DNA from: JAWKTM01 sp041399085
GTDB taxonomy: Bacteria > Planctomycetota > Planctomycetia > Pirellulales > Pirellulaceae
Assembly (NCBI GenBank): GCA_041399085.1
Contig: JAWKTM010000032.1
Coordinates: 15,325-79,324 of the forward strand
Reading direction: 5' to 3'
Length of the DNA stretch: 64,000 nucleotides
Below are positions 1 through 9,370 of this stretch, in pieces. The translations under genes and the position numbers were made by a program. The stretch's first letter is position 1, and the number at the start of each line of letters is the position of its first letter. Below the pieces are notes generated by a model, which saw nothing but the letters and a program-made list of their open reading frames with translations, did no database searches and was not told where the DNA came from.

Positions 1-1312
1 TTGGCTTCGTTTCTTCCCCGCGTCGGATCGTGAGTTGCACGGGCTCGTCGCGCGACTGGGTCACGAGCCGCTCGATCAAAGCCGCTCGATCGGCTACGGC
101 CTCGCCAGCCACGGCCGTGATGACATCACCGGGCTCGACGCCCGCTTCGATCGCCGGAGATTCGGGAAACAAGTACCTGACCGGAACACCGCCCGCTTCC
201 GGCACGGGACCTCGCATCGGCAGCAGACCGAGCCACGGATGCTCATAGGGATCGATATGATCGGTCAGCGTCACGTCGAAGTCGAGCTGCTGATCGCCCC
301 GCTTAACCGTTAGCTTCACGACATCGCCGGCGTACAGAGGCCCGAGCGCATGTTTCAGTTGTGCCTGGCGATCGATCGCCCGATCATTGGCCGCCAGGAT
401 CACATCTTTCGCTCGCAGGCCCGCTTCATAGGCCGGCGAATTTGCCTGTGAGACGGCAATCTCGGCGGGGTCGGCGTAGAGATTGTTTCCCTTGAGCCGC
501 ACGCCCAGCAAACCGGGTTGGAGCGATTCGCCTTGTTTCAGCTTTTCCAAATGAGTCAATAAGCCCACGACGGGAACGGCGAACCCGATTCCCGAATCGT
601 ACCACTCGGCGCCAGCCACTTCGGCCGGCTGGCCGTGTGCGCCGTCGCCACCTTGGGGAGACATCGGCACCAGGATTCCGAGCACGCGTCCGCGAATGTC
701 AATCAACGGACCGCCATAATTGCTGGGCGAAACGCGGGCATCGGTTTGGATCGCCTTGCCCCAAATGCGATCCAAGGCGCTGAGAATGCCGACCGACATG
801 TTGGGGCGTTGCGGGTCGAACGTGCGACCGACGGCGAGCGACCATTGGCCGACGATCATTTCTTGTGGGTCGACGAATTCGGGTACCGGCAGCTTTTCCT
901 CGGTGTTGACCTTCAAAAGCACCAACATGCGGCTGTTGTCGCGAGCCACGATCTCCGCGGCGGCTCGCTTGCCGCTGGGCAACGAGACGAGGATCGATGA
1001 CGGCTGCTGGATGAAGTTGAACGCGCTCGACAACACGAAGCCGTCTTCCGAAACGACCGTGCCAGTCGTCGGACCGGCCGCGATTGCTTGCTCGCCGACT
1101 CGTTCCAGGCCGCCGAAGGTTTCGATACGCACGACGGACGGAGCGATGGTCGCGACCGCCGTTTTCATCGCCTGCTCTTCCGCCAGGCGAATTTCATCGG
1201 CTGATTGTTGAGCTTGCGCCGTCGTGGCGACAAGTGCCGCCGCGCAAGTGCCGATTGCGATCAGACGGAAGCGGAATCCAAGTTTGGCTGTGGTTCGCAC
1301 GGGCAATCTCAC
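1..1312 (-). CDS. Trypsin-fold/PDZ protein with lost catalytic triad (runs off left edge)
   Basis: HtrA/DegP-like secreted protein, third of three in a row. It starts at a GTG one base after the previous gene's stop and stays open to the window edge, so about 437 residues are visible. A signal peptide occupies residues 1-35 (cleavage after TAQA). The trypsin-like fold spans about 45-215, followed by two PDZ domains (about 260-345 and 350-437). Aligned by eye with the intact paralogue ending at 2432, the catalytic His is F98, the Asp is M129 and the Ser of GNSGG is Y199 (SNYGG, codon at 716-718). It therefore looks like a pseudoprotease that may bind peptides or scaffold its neighbour. The fold is seen in the sequence; the scaffold role is inference. 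The C-terminus is not seen. Confidence 0.85.
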   Translation of the reverse strand, partial: MRLPVRTTAKLGFRFRLIAIGTCAAALVATTAQAQQSADEIRLAEEQAMKTAVATIAPSVVRIETFGGLERVGEQAIAAGPTTGTVVSEDGFVLSSAFNFIQQPSSILVSLPSGKRAAAEIVARDNSRMLVLLKVNTEEKLPVPEFVDPQEMIVGQWSLAVGRTFDPQRPNMSVGILSALDRIWGKAIQTDARVSPSNYGGPLIDIRGRVLGILVPMSPQGGDGAHGQPAEVAGAEWYDSGIGFAVPVVGLLTHLEKLKQGESLQPGLLGVRLKGNNLYADPAEIAVSQANSPAYEAGLRAKDVILAANDRAIDRQAQLKHALGPLYAGDVVKLTVKRGDQQLDFDVTLTDHIDPYEHPWLGLLPMRGPVPEAGGVPVRYLFPESPAIEAGVEPGDVITAVAGEAVADRAALIERLVTQSRDEPVQLTIRRGEETKP

Positions 1313-1313
1313 G

Positions 1314-2426
1314 TTAAGGCAGCAGTTCCACTTCGAGTAATTCTTTGTCGCGTTCGACGATCAGTCGCACGGGATCAAGCCGGTCGATATACGAGAGCTC
1401 GTCGCGGAGTGTGTCGCTGGACGTCGCTACTCGATCGTTCACAAACAGAATCAGATCGTCGGGTCGCAGGCCGGCTTTCTCGGCGGACGACGTCGGCAAC
1501 ACCGAATCGACGAACGGCGGTGTCTTCGACAAAACATTGGGCAAGAGTACGATGCCGAGCGTCGCCAAGCTGTGGGCATCCGTCGGCTTCTTGAGCGAAT
1601 CGTCCTCGCTGCGCGGGCGGAAGCGACCGGCGATAATGTCATCGACCGAACCCACCAACTCGCCGATCGGGACCGCGTAGTTCAACCATGTGTCGTTCAG
1701 CGAGTTCTTCAGTTCCTTGCCAAGCATGCCGACCAAGCGACCTTGGCCGTCCGTCGCCGCGCCGCCGGCCGCGCCAGGATTGTTGGTAATCGCGTCGACC
1801 ACGTAGACCGGGCCCTTGTAGTTGGTGGCGAATGCTCCGCGACGTGCGGCCAAGTCAGTCTTCACGGCCACGCTGCCATGCAGCACGCTTACCGGCTCGT
1901 TACCAGTGGCCACGCCAAACAGATTGCTAAACGTGAGCACTCGATCGCCGGCTTCCAACTCAACGGCGTCATGGAGATTGAAAAACGCGACTTGCTCGGC
2001 GGGAACCTTTAGCACCGCGATTTCAAGCCGCGGATCCGTGCCTACCAATTCGGCTTGAAACTTCCGGCCGTCATCCAGCGACACCGTGATGAACTCGGTA
2101 TCGAGCACGTAACTCCAGACGGTCAGCACGTGCCCTTCGGCCGAAATGAGAAAGCCACTTTGATAAGCCTCCAAGCCCGCGAATCCGCCCGCGCCGTAAA
2201 TCTTCACAATCTTTGGCTGCACCGCGTCGACGACGTCGGCGAAAGACGTTTGGGCAGCGACACGATCAGGGCGAACAACTGCCAGCGACAGCGCCGCCAA
2301 CAACATGCAAAGCGCCCATCGCGAGAAGAGTCGCGGGATTCGTCGTTCTTGTCTCACTTGTCGCTCGCTTCCAATCTGGCAGCTAGGAAAACGCAATTCA
2401 TGTTGCAGTCGCCAATCGCTTGTCAT
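1314..2426 (-). CDS. Trypsin-fold/PDZ protein with lost catalytic triad
   Basis: Second of three HtrA-like proteins, about 370 residues. The ATG at 2426 lies five bases after the stop of the active paralogue; an upstream extension would only overlap that gene. An N-terminal hydrophobic segment (about residues 36-58, ending RVAAQ) suggests export. The trypsin-like domain covers about 65-250 and one PDZ domain about 285-370. All three catalytic positions differ from the active paralogue: His is S105 (TVWSYV for TNFHVV), Asp is E135 (LEIAVLK), and Ser is A220 (NPGAAGG for NPGNSGG). The fold is kept but peptidase activity should be absent. The gene is one base from the next pseudoprotease, so the three are surely co-transcribed. 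Confidence 0.88.
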   Translation of the reverse strand: MTSDWRLQHELRFPSCQIGSERQVRQERRIPRLFSRWALCMLLAALSLAVVRPDRVAAQTSFADVVDAVQPKIVKIYGAGGFAGLEAYQSGFLISAEGHVLTVWSYVLDTEFITVSLDDGRKFQAELVGTDPRLEIAVLKVPAEQVAFFNLHDAVELEAGDRVLTFSNLFGVATGNEPVSVLHGSVAVKTDLAARRGAFATNYKGPVYVVDAITNNPGAAGGAATDGQGRLVGMLGKELKNSLNDTWLNYAVPIGELVGSVDDIIAGRFRPRSEDDSLKKPTDAHSLATLGIVLLPNVLSKTPPFVDSVLPTSSAEKAGLRPDDLILFVNDRVATSSDTLRDELSYIDRLDPVRLIVERDKELLEVELLP

Positions 2427-2431
2427 CCGAA

Positions 2432-4318
2432 CTAACTCGCGTCGGCCGGTTTCGCCGGGACGGCCGGAGCCACTTCGATCTTCTTCCACTGAACGTCCGC
2501 GAACACATCGTTGCCGTGGCGAACCTCCATGCGATGCGGCCACTGTCGGCCTTCCATCTCACGATAATCACTGAAGTAAATTTCGCACGGATCGCCGTCG
2601 GGCGAGGCGTACATTTCGACCGACGCCAACAACCCCGTTTCTGGATCGAACATGAATCGGGATTCGACGACGTTGTAAGAACCCACCAACGTATCGCACG
2701 GCAACTCTTTGCCCGGCACGGGCACGGTGCCCAAATAGTAAACATCGCCAAACTGGGCCGGGCCGACGCGAAGCATGCGTTGCCACAAGTGCAAACCAAC
2801 CAACAACCCGCCACTTCCTTCCGGGGCCGTTTGCTCGTCCAAATCCTTGCTCAGTTCCAAATTCGCCGGCCCGCCGGGAAACAGCGCCGTCGCCGTTTCG
2901 TCGCCCAATAGAATCTCGACGTCGCCGCCAATCGTCAGCTCGCCGGTCAACTTCCAAGGTCCGGTCGCCGTGCTGAATTCACCGGCGGAACTGCCGAACG
3001 ACTTCCACACGCGATCGCGGTTCAATTGGTTGAAATAGTAGTTCGCGTAGCCGCGCCGCTGCTCGATTAGCTTAGCCGCGGCCTCGGGCACTTTCACTTG
3101 TTGAGCGGCGGGCGATCGACGAGCGGGACGCGGCTGGCCGGGCTTTGGTTGTCCAGGCTTCGGCTGGCTGCCGTCGGGTTTGTCCGCGTCGGAATCCTTC
3201 TCGTCGTCTCGTGGCTGATCGTCTTCCTTCGACTCGTCGTCCTGATCCGGTTTTTTGCCACCCGGCGGTTCCTCGGCCGGAACGGCGCGTTGCACCTTCT
3301 CCAACAGCTCCTCGCGAGCATGAACGCCGGTTAGACGAACCAACACATCGAACTGCTGATCGTCGCGGCGGTAGGTCATGGGAACTCGCCAACCGCGAGG
3401 AAAAATGCCAAGCACGTTTTTGAACTCATTGGCCGTGTCCACCGTGCGGCCGCCAAACGCCACGATCTGATCGCCATATCGCAAGCCGCGGCGATACGCA
3501 TCGGAGGATTCGAGAATGTCCGACACGATCACGCGATTGTCGTCCGACGTGGAAACCGTCGCCCCCAGCGTGGCGTGGTCCACAATCCGGCCGCTGTGCA
3601 AGTAGCCGAGGAAATGTTTGATTTGATTGATCGAGATTGCATAGCCCACACCCACGTTTACGCGGCCCCGTTTCTCGAACGAACCGCGGCCGTTGATGCC
3701 GATCAGATCACCGTTCGCGTTGAACAGCGGTCCGCCTGAGTTGCCCGGATTGATCGACGCATCGGTTTGAATGCAGTCGGCGTACTCTAGCAAGGTTCCG
3801 GCGGGCTCTTGATACCGATGCACGCCCGACACGATTCCGAACGTAACCGTGGGCTGGAAATTCGTCGCCAACAGAAATGGATTGCCGACCGCGAAGCACC
3901 AATCGCCAACCCGGACTCCGTCGCTGTCGGCCATCGTCGCCGGCGTGAAATCATCACGGCCAAGCAACTTGATTAACGCCACATCTCCCGTGGGATCGAT
4001 GCCCACGATCACCGCGTCGTACAAACGACCGTCGTTCATGCCACATTGCATGTAATCGCCCGCCGGTTGCACGACGTGGAAGTTCGTCAGCGCATAACCA
4101 TCGGGCGTAATAACGACGCCCGAACCGCCACCGCGCCCACCGTTGGCAAAGATGGCAACGGCGCTCTTGGAGGCCTTTTCGATCGCGGCAATGCGTTGCT
4201 GCTCGGCGTCCAATACGGCTTGAGCCACATCGGCGGCCAACGCGCGCGGTACGACTGCCAAACCGGACAGCAGAGTCAGGACGATCGCCGTGAATCCGCA
4301 AATACAAGGTGACTTCAT
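2432..4318 (-). CDS. HtrA/Deg-type serine protease with PDZ and C-terminal extension
   Basis: Exported serine endopeptidase of the HtrA/DegP family (S1C), 628 residues. Signal peptide residues 1-28 (RALAAD). The protease domain carries an intact triad: H81 in TNFHVV, D112 in GDVALIK, S194 in NPGNSGGP. A PDZ domain follows at about 245-335. Next is a charged, Pro/Asp/Lys-rich linker (about 345-400, with repeated PKPGQ), then a C-terminal region of about 215 residues that I do not recognise, containing many beta-type stretches. The start ATG overlaps the upstream NPCBM gene's TGA (ATGA), implying translational coupling. It is the only one of the three adjacent paralogues expected to be active. 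Confidence 0.93.
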   Translation of the reverse strand: MKSPCICGFTAIVLTLLSGLAVVPRALAADVAQAVLDAEQQRIAAIEKASKSAVAIFANGGRGGGSGVVITPDGYALTNFHVVQPAGDYMQCGMNDGRLYDAVIVGIDPTGDVALIKLLGRDDFTPATMADSDGVRVGDWCFAVGNPFLLATNFQPTVTFGIVSGVHRYQEPAGTLLEYADCIQTDASINPGNSGGPLFNANGDLIGINGRGSFEKRGRVNVGVGYAISINQIKHFLGYLHSGRIVDHATLGATVSTSDDNRVIVSDILESSDAYRRGLRYGDQIVAFGGRTVDTANEFKNVLGIFPRGWRVPMTYRRDDQQFDVLVRLTGVHAREELLEKVQRAVPAEEPPGGKKPDQDDESKEDDQPRDDEKDSDADKPDGSQPKPGQPKPGQPRPARRSPAAQQVKVPEAAAKLIEQRRGYANYYFNQLNRDRVWKSFGSSAGEFSTATGPWKLTGELTIGGDVEILLGDETATALFPGGPANLELSKDLDEQTAPEGSGGLLVGLHLWQRMLRVGPAQFGDVYYLGTVPVPGKELPCDTLVGSYNVVESRFMFDPETGLLASVEMYASPDGDPCEIYFSDYREMEGRQWPHRMEVRHGNDVFADVQWKKIEVAPAVPAKPADAS

Positions 4319-5510
4319 TGCGTTAACATCGCATCACAAAGGTTAAGGTGGTCGGCCAAATCCATGTTCTTGCCATAGTCCACCAGGATTTCCAACCGAC
4401 GCACGCCGCTGATATCGACATCCAGCGGTGAAACGCCTCATCGGCCTGTGATCTCGCGCTTGAACAACTCGCGGTTGTCGCCCGTGATTGTCAGCTCGAC
4501 GACCGGCCGCCCACCCGCGCGTCCATCCCGACTTGAGCCACTAGTTTGCGATGATCGCCGGTCAGCCGGTAAGTCAACTTCGTGCGACTGTGCAACGCAG
4601 TCCCTTGTCATAGCTGACTGATCGCCCTGTTGGCGAAGCAGCATCGGGCCGGTGGCAAACGATCGGTCGTTTCGGCGAGTGCATCAGGCTGAGTGCTTCC
4701 GGCAGCGTGGCCGACGCAAACCACGGCGTCCACTCGCTTGTTTGCGGTTCCAAATCGCTGAGGAACACGAGGTTGCCCGTCGAGAAATCAAACTTGTCGA
4801 TCTGTCCCAGAGGCAGCGACACGCGCACGTTGCTTAGGCAAGTAACCTCGACCGATCGATCGCTGGCGGCAAATGACTTGGCCTGCCAGACGCAACTATT
4901 GGCATCGTGAACACGACAGACCGGAGCGGCGAAGTCGGGCTTTAGCGCGTGAAAGTAGACCAAGCCTTCACGAGCCGCTCGCGCGGCACGCATTCACGTC
5001 CGAGCCTTCATAACGAAAGTTGACCACCTTGGCATCCACTTCCGCAATCAAGCCTCCAGATAATTGATCGATCAAGGACTTATGCACGACCAGCCGATCG
5101 CCGCGTACACATCCTTGCCCGGCTTCAGCCCATTGCTCGGTCAACGCGTTGCTCGCCGAGTGAAACCGAACGGAATGAATTTGACGAGTGGGAATCTCCA
5201 GCGATTGACCGCTGGCTAAACCGACCGTCGCCGCGTCGGACGTCGAAGTAAACGAACTGCCGACGATCACGGAGCCGTCGACCAACGCAACCAAACCGTG
5301 GGTTCAAAATCAGCCACCGGCTGCGCGTCTGGCAAACTCAGGTAGAACAACCGCGCCGCGAAAGCTTTTCGGACCGGCTGGCGTCCCCAGCACGATTTGC
5401 TCGGGGGCCAGTTGTTCCAGTGAACCGCTGAGCGTGGGCCCCGAGAGCGGTTTGACTTGAGCATCGGCGGCGATCAATCCGAGCAACGACAGCAACAGCA
5501 AGTTCGACAT
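4315..5510 (-). pseudogene. NPCBM-domain secreted protein, broken by several frameshifts
   Basis: Reading across at least four frame changes restores one protein of about 395 residues. It has a signal peptide (MSNLLLLSLLGLIAADAQ at the 5510 start), a middle part with repeated beta-rich stretches (DGSVIVGSSFTS, SLEIPTRQIHSVRF, LPLGQIDKFDF, SEWTPWF), and a C-terminal NPCBM-like module (YRLTGDHRKLVAQVGMD, VVELTITGDNRELFKREITG, RRLEILVDYGKNMDLADHL). NPCBM is a carbohydrate-binding-like domain common in Planctomycetes. Its final TGA overlaps the protease start in ATGA, so the original gene boundary is preserved. Frame changes lie near 5310, 5000-4970, 4640, 4500 and 4440. Either true decay or sequence errors could explain this. 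Confidence 0.8.
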
Positions 5511-5730
5511 GAGAGTTTTTCGTTTACCAGCTCGGGCGGTTATAGGACCACGTGGCGGCTTGTCGTGTCGACTCTATCAATTTTGAGGCCGCAAATTCGA
5601 CGTGGGAAACTTTTCAACTGTACTCCCAAACTAAGCCGTTTGTCGAGCGAATCGTGACGTGTGCTGCTTCCACGCACGCATACAATCCAACTCGCTGTGC
5701 GTGGGCTCCCGACCCCGCACATTTCTGATC

Positions 5731-5760
5731 GCAGGTCTCCCGGCACGGTGGGAGACCTGC
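5731..5760. repeat. Perfect inverted repeat (11-bp stem)
   Basis: The arm gcaggtctccc (5731-5741) and its exact complement gggagacctgc (5750-5760) flank an 8-base loop. There is no T-tract, so it resembles a REP-like palindrome rather than a simple terminator. The motif gggagacct recurs in the tandem repeat that follows. Confidence 0.75.
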
Positions 5761-5779
5761 GGTCGGTGGTCTCGGCGAG

Positions 5780-5825
5780 GTCGGGAGACCTGCGCCGAGC
5801 GCGTCGGGAGACCTACGCCGAGCGC
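5780..5825. repeat. 23-bp tandem repeat, two copies
   Basis: Two adjoining 23-base copies (5780-5802 and 5803-5825) beginning gtcgggagacct and ending cgccgagcgc, differing at one base. The core is shared with the hairpin just upstream. Confidence 0.8.
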
Positions 5826-5952
5826 GCTTTGCAACTGGGGGCTTCGCTTCGCTACGACCCCAAGCACACAAAAACCTACGCACCCCACACCAAGCACCAA
5901 GCACCAAGCACCAAAAACCCCAGGAACCCAAAAGTGACGCCGTCACAATGCA

Positions 5953-7062
5953 CTAGCTGCCGTCGTTGGCCAGTTTGCGAAAATACTCCTCGATCACTTC
6001 GCGGTAATGAGCCGGCAAGTCCTTGCTGATTCGCTGCAAAGCCTCTTGGCGATCTTTCTGCGGAAGATTTCCCCAGCCCGACTTCGACCCAGTTCGCTTT
6101 TGATCGACATCGCCAGGACCGGTGCCGCCGCCAGCTTGGCTGTCTTGCATCGGACTGCTGGGATTCATGCCGCCAGCCGAACCGCCGCCGCCTTGTTGCT
6201 GTTGTTGTTGCTTTTCCAATTCCTCGATCATCTTGTCCAGCTTGGCGATCACGTCGTCTTCTTGTTTACGGACCTTCTTGCCGGCGCGAGCCAAATCGAG
6301 CCGACGTTGAATGTCGTCCATCAGCCGCGAAACTTCATCAAGCGAATCGGTCTTGAGCGGCTTGAGATCGGCTTCCATCAGCTTGGCCACCGTGGCGTAG
6401 CGACGCGGAATCACCGAGTCGTTCTCCATGAGTTGAGCCAACGCCGGCAGACATTTGTCCTTGTCCAGCAAGCGATGATGACAAACGCTTTGGTAGAACA
6501 GCAGCGTCGCCGGATCGACCACATTCTCCGGCTTGAGCCCGTCGAGCTGTTTCAGCGATTCATCGATTAACCGATTCTGAGCTAGCCAACGTCCGTAATA
6601 CAAACGCAGGTTGTGGCGTTCGAACTCCGGCCGAGTGTCGTCAACCAACAGCTCGTGCTCGGGCATGACCAACGGTGGCTTGATCGACCGACATTGTTCG
6701 ACCAACCGAGCCGCGTCCTCGTCGACGGCCGCGATCGTGGTTGCCACGCGCTCGAGCAACTCAGCCGAAGCCACTTCCTGGGCTTCTTTATCGGCGGGTT
6801 CCGGCCAAAGTGTTTCCACCTTCAACGTGCCCGCCTCGTCCAGTGAACGCTGTTTGGCCCACGCCAGCACTTGGTCTCGCACCGTTGTGGCCGCTGGCAC
6901 TTGCCAAGTCGCTCGCTTGCCGAATTCATCCGGCACGGTTTCCGCCGCGGCGGCGATGACGGTGAACGAGAGGCAGCCGATCAATAACAGCGATCGAGTC
7001 GCCCAACTCAAACCGTCGTGTCGTCGTGACGGCTTAATGCTTCGTTGGATTGCGTGCCGCAT
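5953..7062 (-). CDS. Secreted helical protein of the MoxR/Bat operon, unknown function
   Basis: 369-residue exported protein. Residues 22-41 form a hydrophobic leader (SLLLIGCLSFTVIAAAAE). The middle is helical, with TPR-like spacing around YYGRWLAQNRLIDESLKQLDGLKP. A long charged helix around 230-285 ends in a Q6 run followed by a Gly-rich low-complexity linker. The conserved-looking C-terminus reads GWGNLPQKDRQEALQRISKD then LPAHYREVIEEYFRKLA. Position at the downstream end of the MoxR-DUF58-VWA train suggests it is a periplasmic partner of that system. No catalytic motif is seen. I do not recognise a named family. Confidence 0.8.
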   Translation of the reverse strand: MRHAIQRSIKPSRRHDGLSWATRSLLLIGCLSFTVIAAAAETVPDEFGKRATWQVPAATTVRDQVLAWAKQRSLDEAGTLKVETLWPEPADKEAQEVASAELLERVATTIAAVDEDAARLVEQCRSIKPPLVMPEHELLVDDTRPEFERHNLRLYYGRWLAQNRLIDESLKQLDGLKPENVVDPATLLFYQSVCHHRLLDKDKCLPALAQLMENDSVIPRRYATVAKLMEADLKPLKTDSLDEVSRLMDDIQRRLDLARAGKKVRKQEDDVIAKLDKMIEELEKQQQQQQGGGGSAGGMNPSSPMQDSQAGGGTGPGDVDQKRTGSKSGWGNLPQKDRQEALQRISKDLPAHYREVIEEYFRKLANDGS

Positions 7063-7133
7063 TTCCGTTGCCTCCCGTACAAGTGAATGATCGCTTCCGC
7101 GTGAATGGCCGGTCGTTAAACGTTTGCCAGTGG

Positions 7134-9284
7134 TTACTTGTTTTTACCCAACACGATGTCGCGCGTGATGCGACGAATGTCATCCTCGCGTTCCGCCAGT
7201 TTGCGAATCGCTTCTTGAAGATCATTGTCGGTCGCTTGGCCGACCTCGTCATCGCTGTCGTCCAGCAGCCGAGCGTAACGCTGCGTCCGCGTGTTCACTC
7301 GCAACTGCAAAGCGCGGATCATCTTCAGCTCGGCAATCTGATCCACTAGCGGCTGATCCTGCGGTTGGCCTTGCTGTTGTTGCTGCTGTTGTTGCTGACG
7401 ATTCTCTTGGTCTTGCTGAGCCTTTTGCAGGGCTTCGATCATCTCTTCCAACGCTCGGATAATGTCTTCCTCGATGCCTTGCGTGATGCGGTCGACCTTC
7501 ACGTCCGCCAGTCGCTCGGCGACTTGCTCCATGTCTTCCCGCATCTGCTCGACCGCTTCGGGGAACGCGATCGACGAGCCTTCTTCCAGCAACAACGTCA
7601 GCGCCTTGTCCGCCTCGATCACGATTTTGCGTTCATCGAAAGCCAAGTTCGCCGCCCGCTGCTCGACCGTACGATCGCGATCGGTCTCGGGGATCGCGCC
7701 CAGCCGCTTGGTGTCTTCGTACACCTTTAGTTGCATTTGCAGCATCTTGGTAAAGCGACTTTCCAACAGCGCCAGCATCCGCTCGATCTCTTCCTCACGG
7801 AGCTGACGCAAGATGCGTTCAAGTTCCGCGATCGCCTCGCGCAGCTTCTGTTCGGCCTCGCGCTGAGCCTCGACCGACTCCTTCCGCTTGGCTTCTTCCA
7901 GCCGCTGCTTGGCTTCCTGCATCTTCTGCTGAGCTTCCTGGATGCGTTGCCGAGCCGGGTTTTGCTCTTGCTGTTCGCCCGATTCGCCGGACTCGGATTC
8001 GGACTCACCACCTCCGCCGCCCTGGCTTTGACCTTGGCTCTGGCCGCCTTGCTTGTCACCCTTCGATTTACCTTCGCTGTCGCCTTTCGAATCGCCCTCG
8101 CTATCTCCCTTGGTGTCGCCTTCGCTCTCGCCTTTGGAGTCGCCTTCTTTGTCTCCCTTGGATTTGCCTTCCGAATCGCCTTTGGATTTTCCTTCGCTAT
8201 CGCCCTTCGAGTCGCCTTCCGATTCGGACTTTGAATCGCCTTCGCTCTCACCCTTCGATTTGCCCTCGGAATCCCCCTTGGATTTCGATTCGCTATCGCC
8301 TTTGGATTTACCTTCCGAGTCTGACTTAGAATCGCCTTCGGATTCGCTCTTCGAGTCGCCTTCGCTCTCGCCTTTCGACTTACCCTCGGAATCCCCTTTG
8401 GACTTGCTCTCGCTGTCGCCCTTCGATTTCCCTTCGCTGTCGCCCTTCGACTCGCCTTCGGATTCGCTGTCCGATTTGCCGTCCGAGTCGCCCTTGGATT
8501 CGCCCTCGCCGGCTTCACCGCTGCCGGGCTGGTTGGCGGCTTCGTCCTCGCCGATCTTCTGCTCCAGATTGCCCGTGCGGTCGGCGATCTGACCTTGGTT
8601 CTTGGCCAACTGATCGGCGTCCGCGCCCCCTTCGGTGCGCCCGCGATTGGCAGCTTGCAGACGCTGCAACCGAACCAGCTCCTTGATGTATTCCTGAATC
8701 CGCTCGCGCTCGCTCTTGATGCGATCCGTGCGGTTCTCGCTGACCAACAACTCCAGCAACGCTCGCAAATCCTTGACCAGAACTTCCTGGCTGGTGGTCG
8801 CGTTCTTCAAGTCTTCGCGGTTCAACAGCAGAACCACTTTGTTCATTTCTTTCAGCGTGAAGTTCTCTTTGGAAAGCTGCGTTGCTTGTTTCAACAACGC
8901 GGCTCGCTGCGGATTCGTCGGGCCTTCCAGCTCGGCCAAACGAAACAACTCTTTTTCCAGCTTGTCGAACTTGTCGGCAACGACGCCCTGTTGATAAGCC
9001 AGCTCGTCCGCCACTTTGGGCTCGGCCGCCGGAGTTTCCGTCGCTGGAGTTTCAGTCGGCTTGTCGTCACCGTCTTTCGCATTAGCCGCAGGCTTCTCCT
9101 CAGCCGGCTTTTCGTCAGCCGGCTTGTCCGTCGCGGCTTTCTCCCCGGCCGGTTTCTCCTCGGCTGCTTCCGCCGGTTTGGCCGCCTCGGCCGGTTCTTG
9201 AGCCCACGCCACCGGTGTCGCCAACAGGGCCGCCACGCAGAACGTCAGCCATCCGTTCACAGCCCAGCACGTCATTCGCTTCAT
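7134..9284 (-). CDS. Secreted acidic low-complexity/coiled-coil protein
   Basis: 716 residues. Signal peptide (cleavage near VAWAQ), then an Ala/Glu/Lys/Pro-rich stretch (residues about 28-90), then a helical coiled-coil region (about 95-235). A long repeat block of about residues 250-440 is built from GDSEGKSKGDSE-like units rich in Ser, Gly, Asp, Glu and Lys. A second long coiled coil (about 450-640) follows, interrupted by a Q-rich run of about nine glutamines, and then a basic C-terminus. The repeats are encoded by varied codons, so the amino-acid pattern itself appears maintained. It lies between the large membrane protein and the secreted helical protein of the same operon and probably acts outside the cytoplasmic membrane. 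Function is unknown. Confidence 0.82.
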   Translation of the reverse strand: MKRMTCWAVNGWLTFCVAALLATPVAWAQEPAEAAKPAEAAEEKPAGEKAATDKPADEKPAEEKPAANAKDGDDKPTETPATETPAAEPKVADELAYQQGVVADKFDKLEKELFRLAELEGPTNPQRAALLKQATQLSKENFTLKEMNKVVLLLNREDLKNATTSQEVLVKDLRALLELLVSENRTDRIKSERERIQEYIKELVRLQRLQAANRGRTEGGADADQLAKNQGQIADRTGNLEQKIGEDEAANQPGSGEAGEGESKGDSDGKSDSESEGESKGDSEGKSKGDSESKSKGDSEGKSKGESEGDSKSESEGDSKSDSEGKSKGDSESKSKGDSEGKSKGESEGDSKSESEGDSKGDSEGKSKGDSEGKSKGDKEGDSKGESEGDTKGDSEGDSKGDSEGKSKGDKQGGQSQGQSQGGGGGESESESGESGEQQEQNPARQRIQEAQQKMQEAKQRLEEAKRKESVEAQREAEQKLREAIAELERILRQLREEEIERMLALLESRFTKMLQMQLKVYEDTKRLGAIPETDRDRTVEQRAANLAFDERKIVIEADKALTLLLEEGSSIAFPEAVEQMREDMEQVAERLADVKVDRITQGIEEDIIRALEEMIEALQKAQQDQENRQQQQQQQQQGQPQDQPLVDQIAELKMIRALQLRVNTRTQRYARLLDDSDDEVGQATDNDLQEAIRKLAEREDDIRRITRDIVLGKNK

Positions 9285-9370
9285 GGGGAAAACTCCTTTT
9301 CGATCTCCAGCAACCGGAGGCTTTCTTTGGCAGCGCTCGAGCGCGTGCGGACGATAAAAGGTCGGACAAG

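Larger units (their letters stand above)
5511..5952. other. Intergenic region with short repeats, no gene
   Basis: No supported reading frame in about 440 bases. It holds a perfect hairpin, a 23-base tandem repeat (listed separately), and a tandem AGCACCA-type tract at about 5889-5912. It separates the frameshifted NPCBM gene from the rest of the operon, so it may mark a junction between two transcription units. Confidence 0.6.

Noticed and set aside
8053..8592. Repetitive plus-strand frame of SPFDLPSLSP-type units
   Set aside because: It is the reverse reading of the acidic Ser/Gly/Asp repeat in the minus-strand gene.
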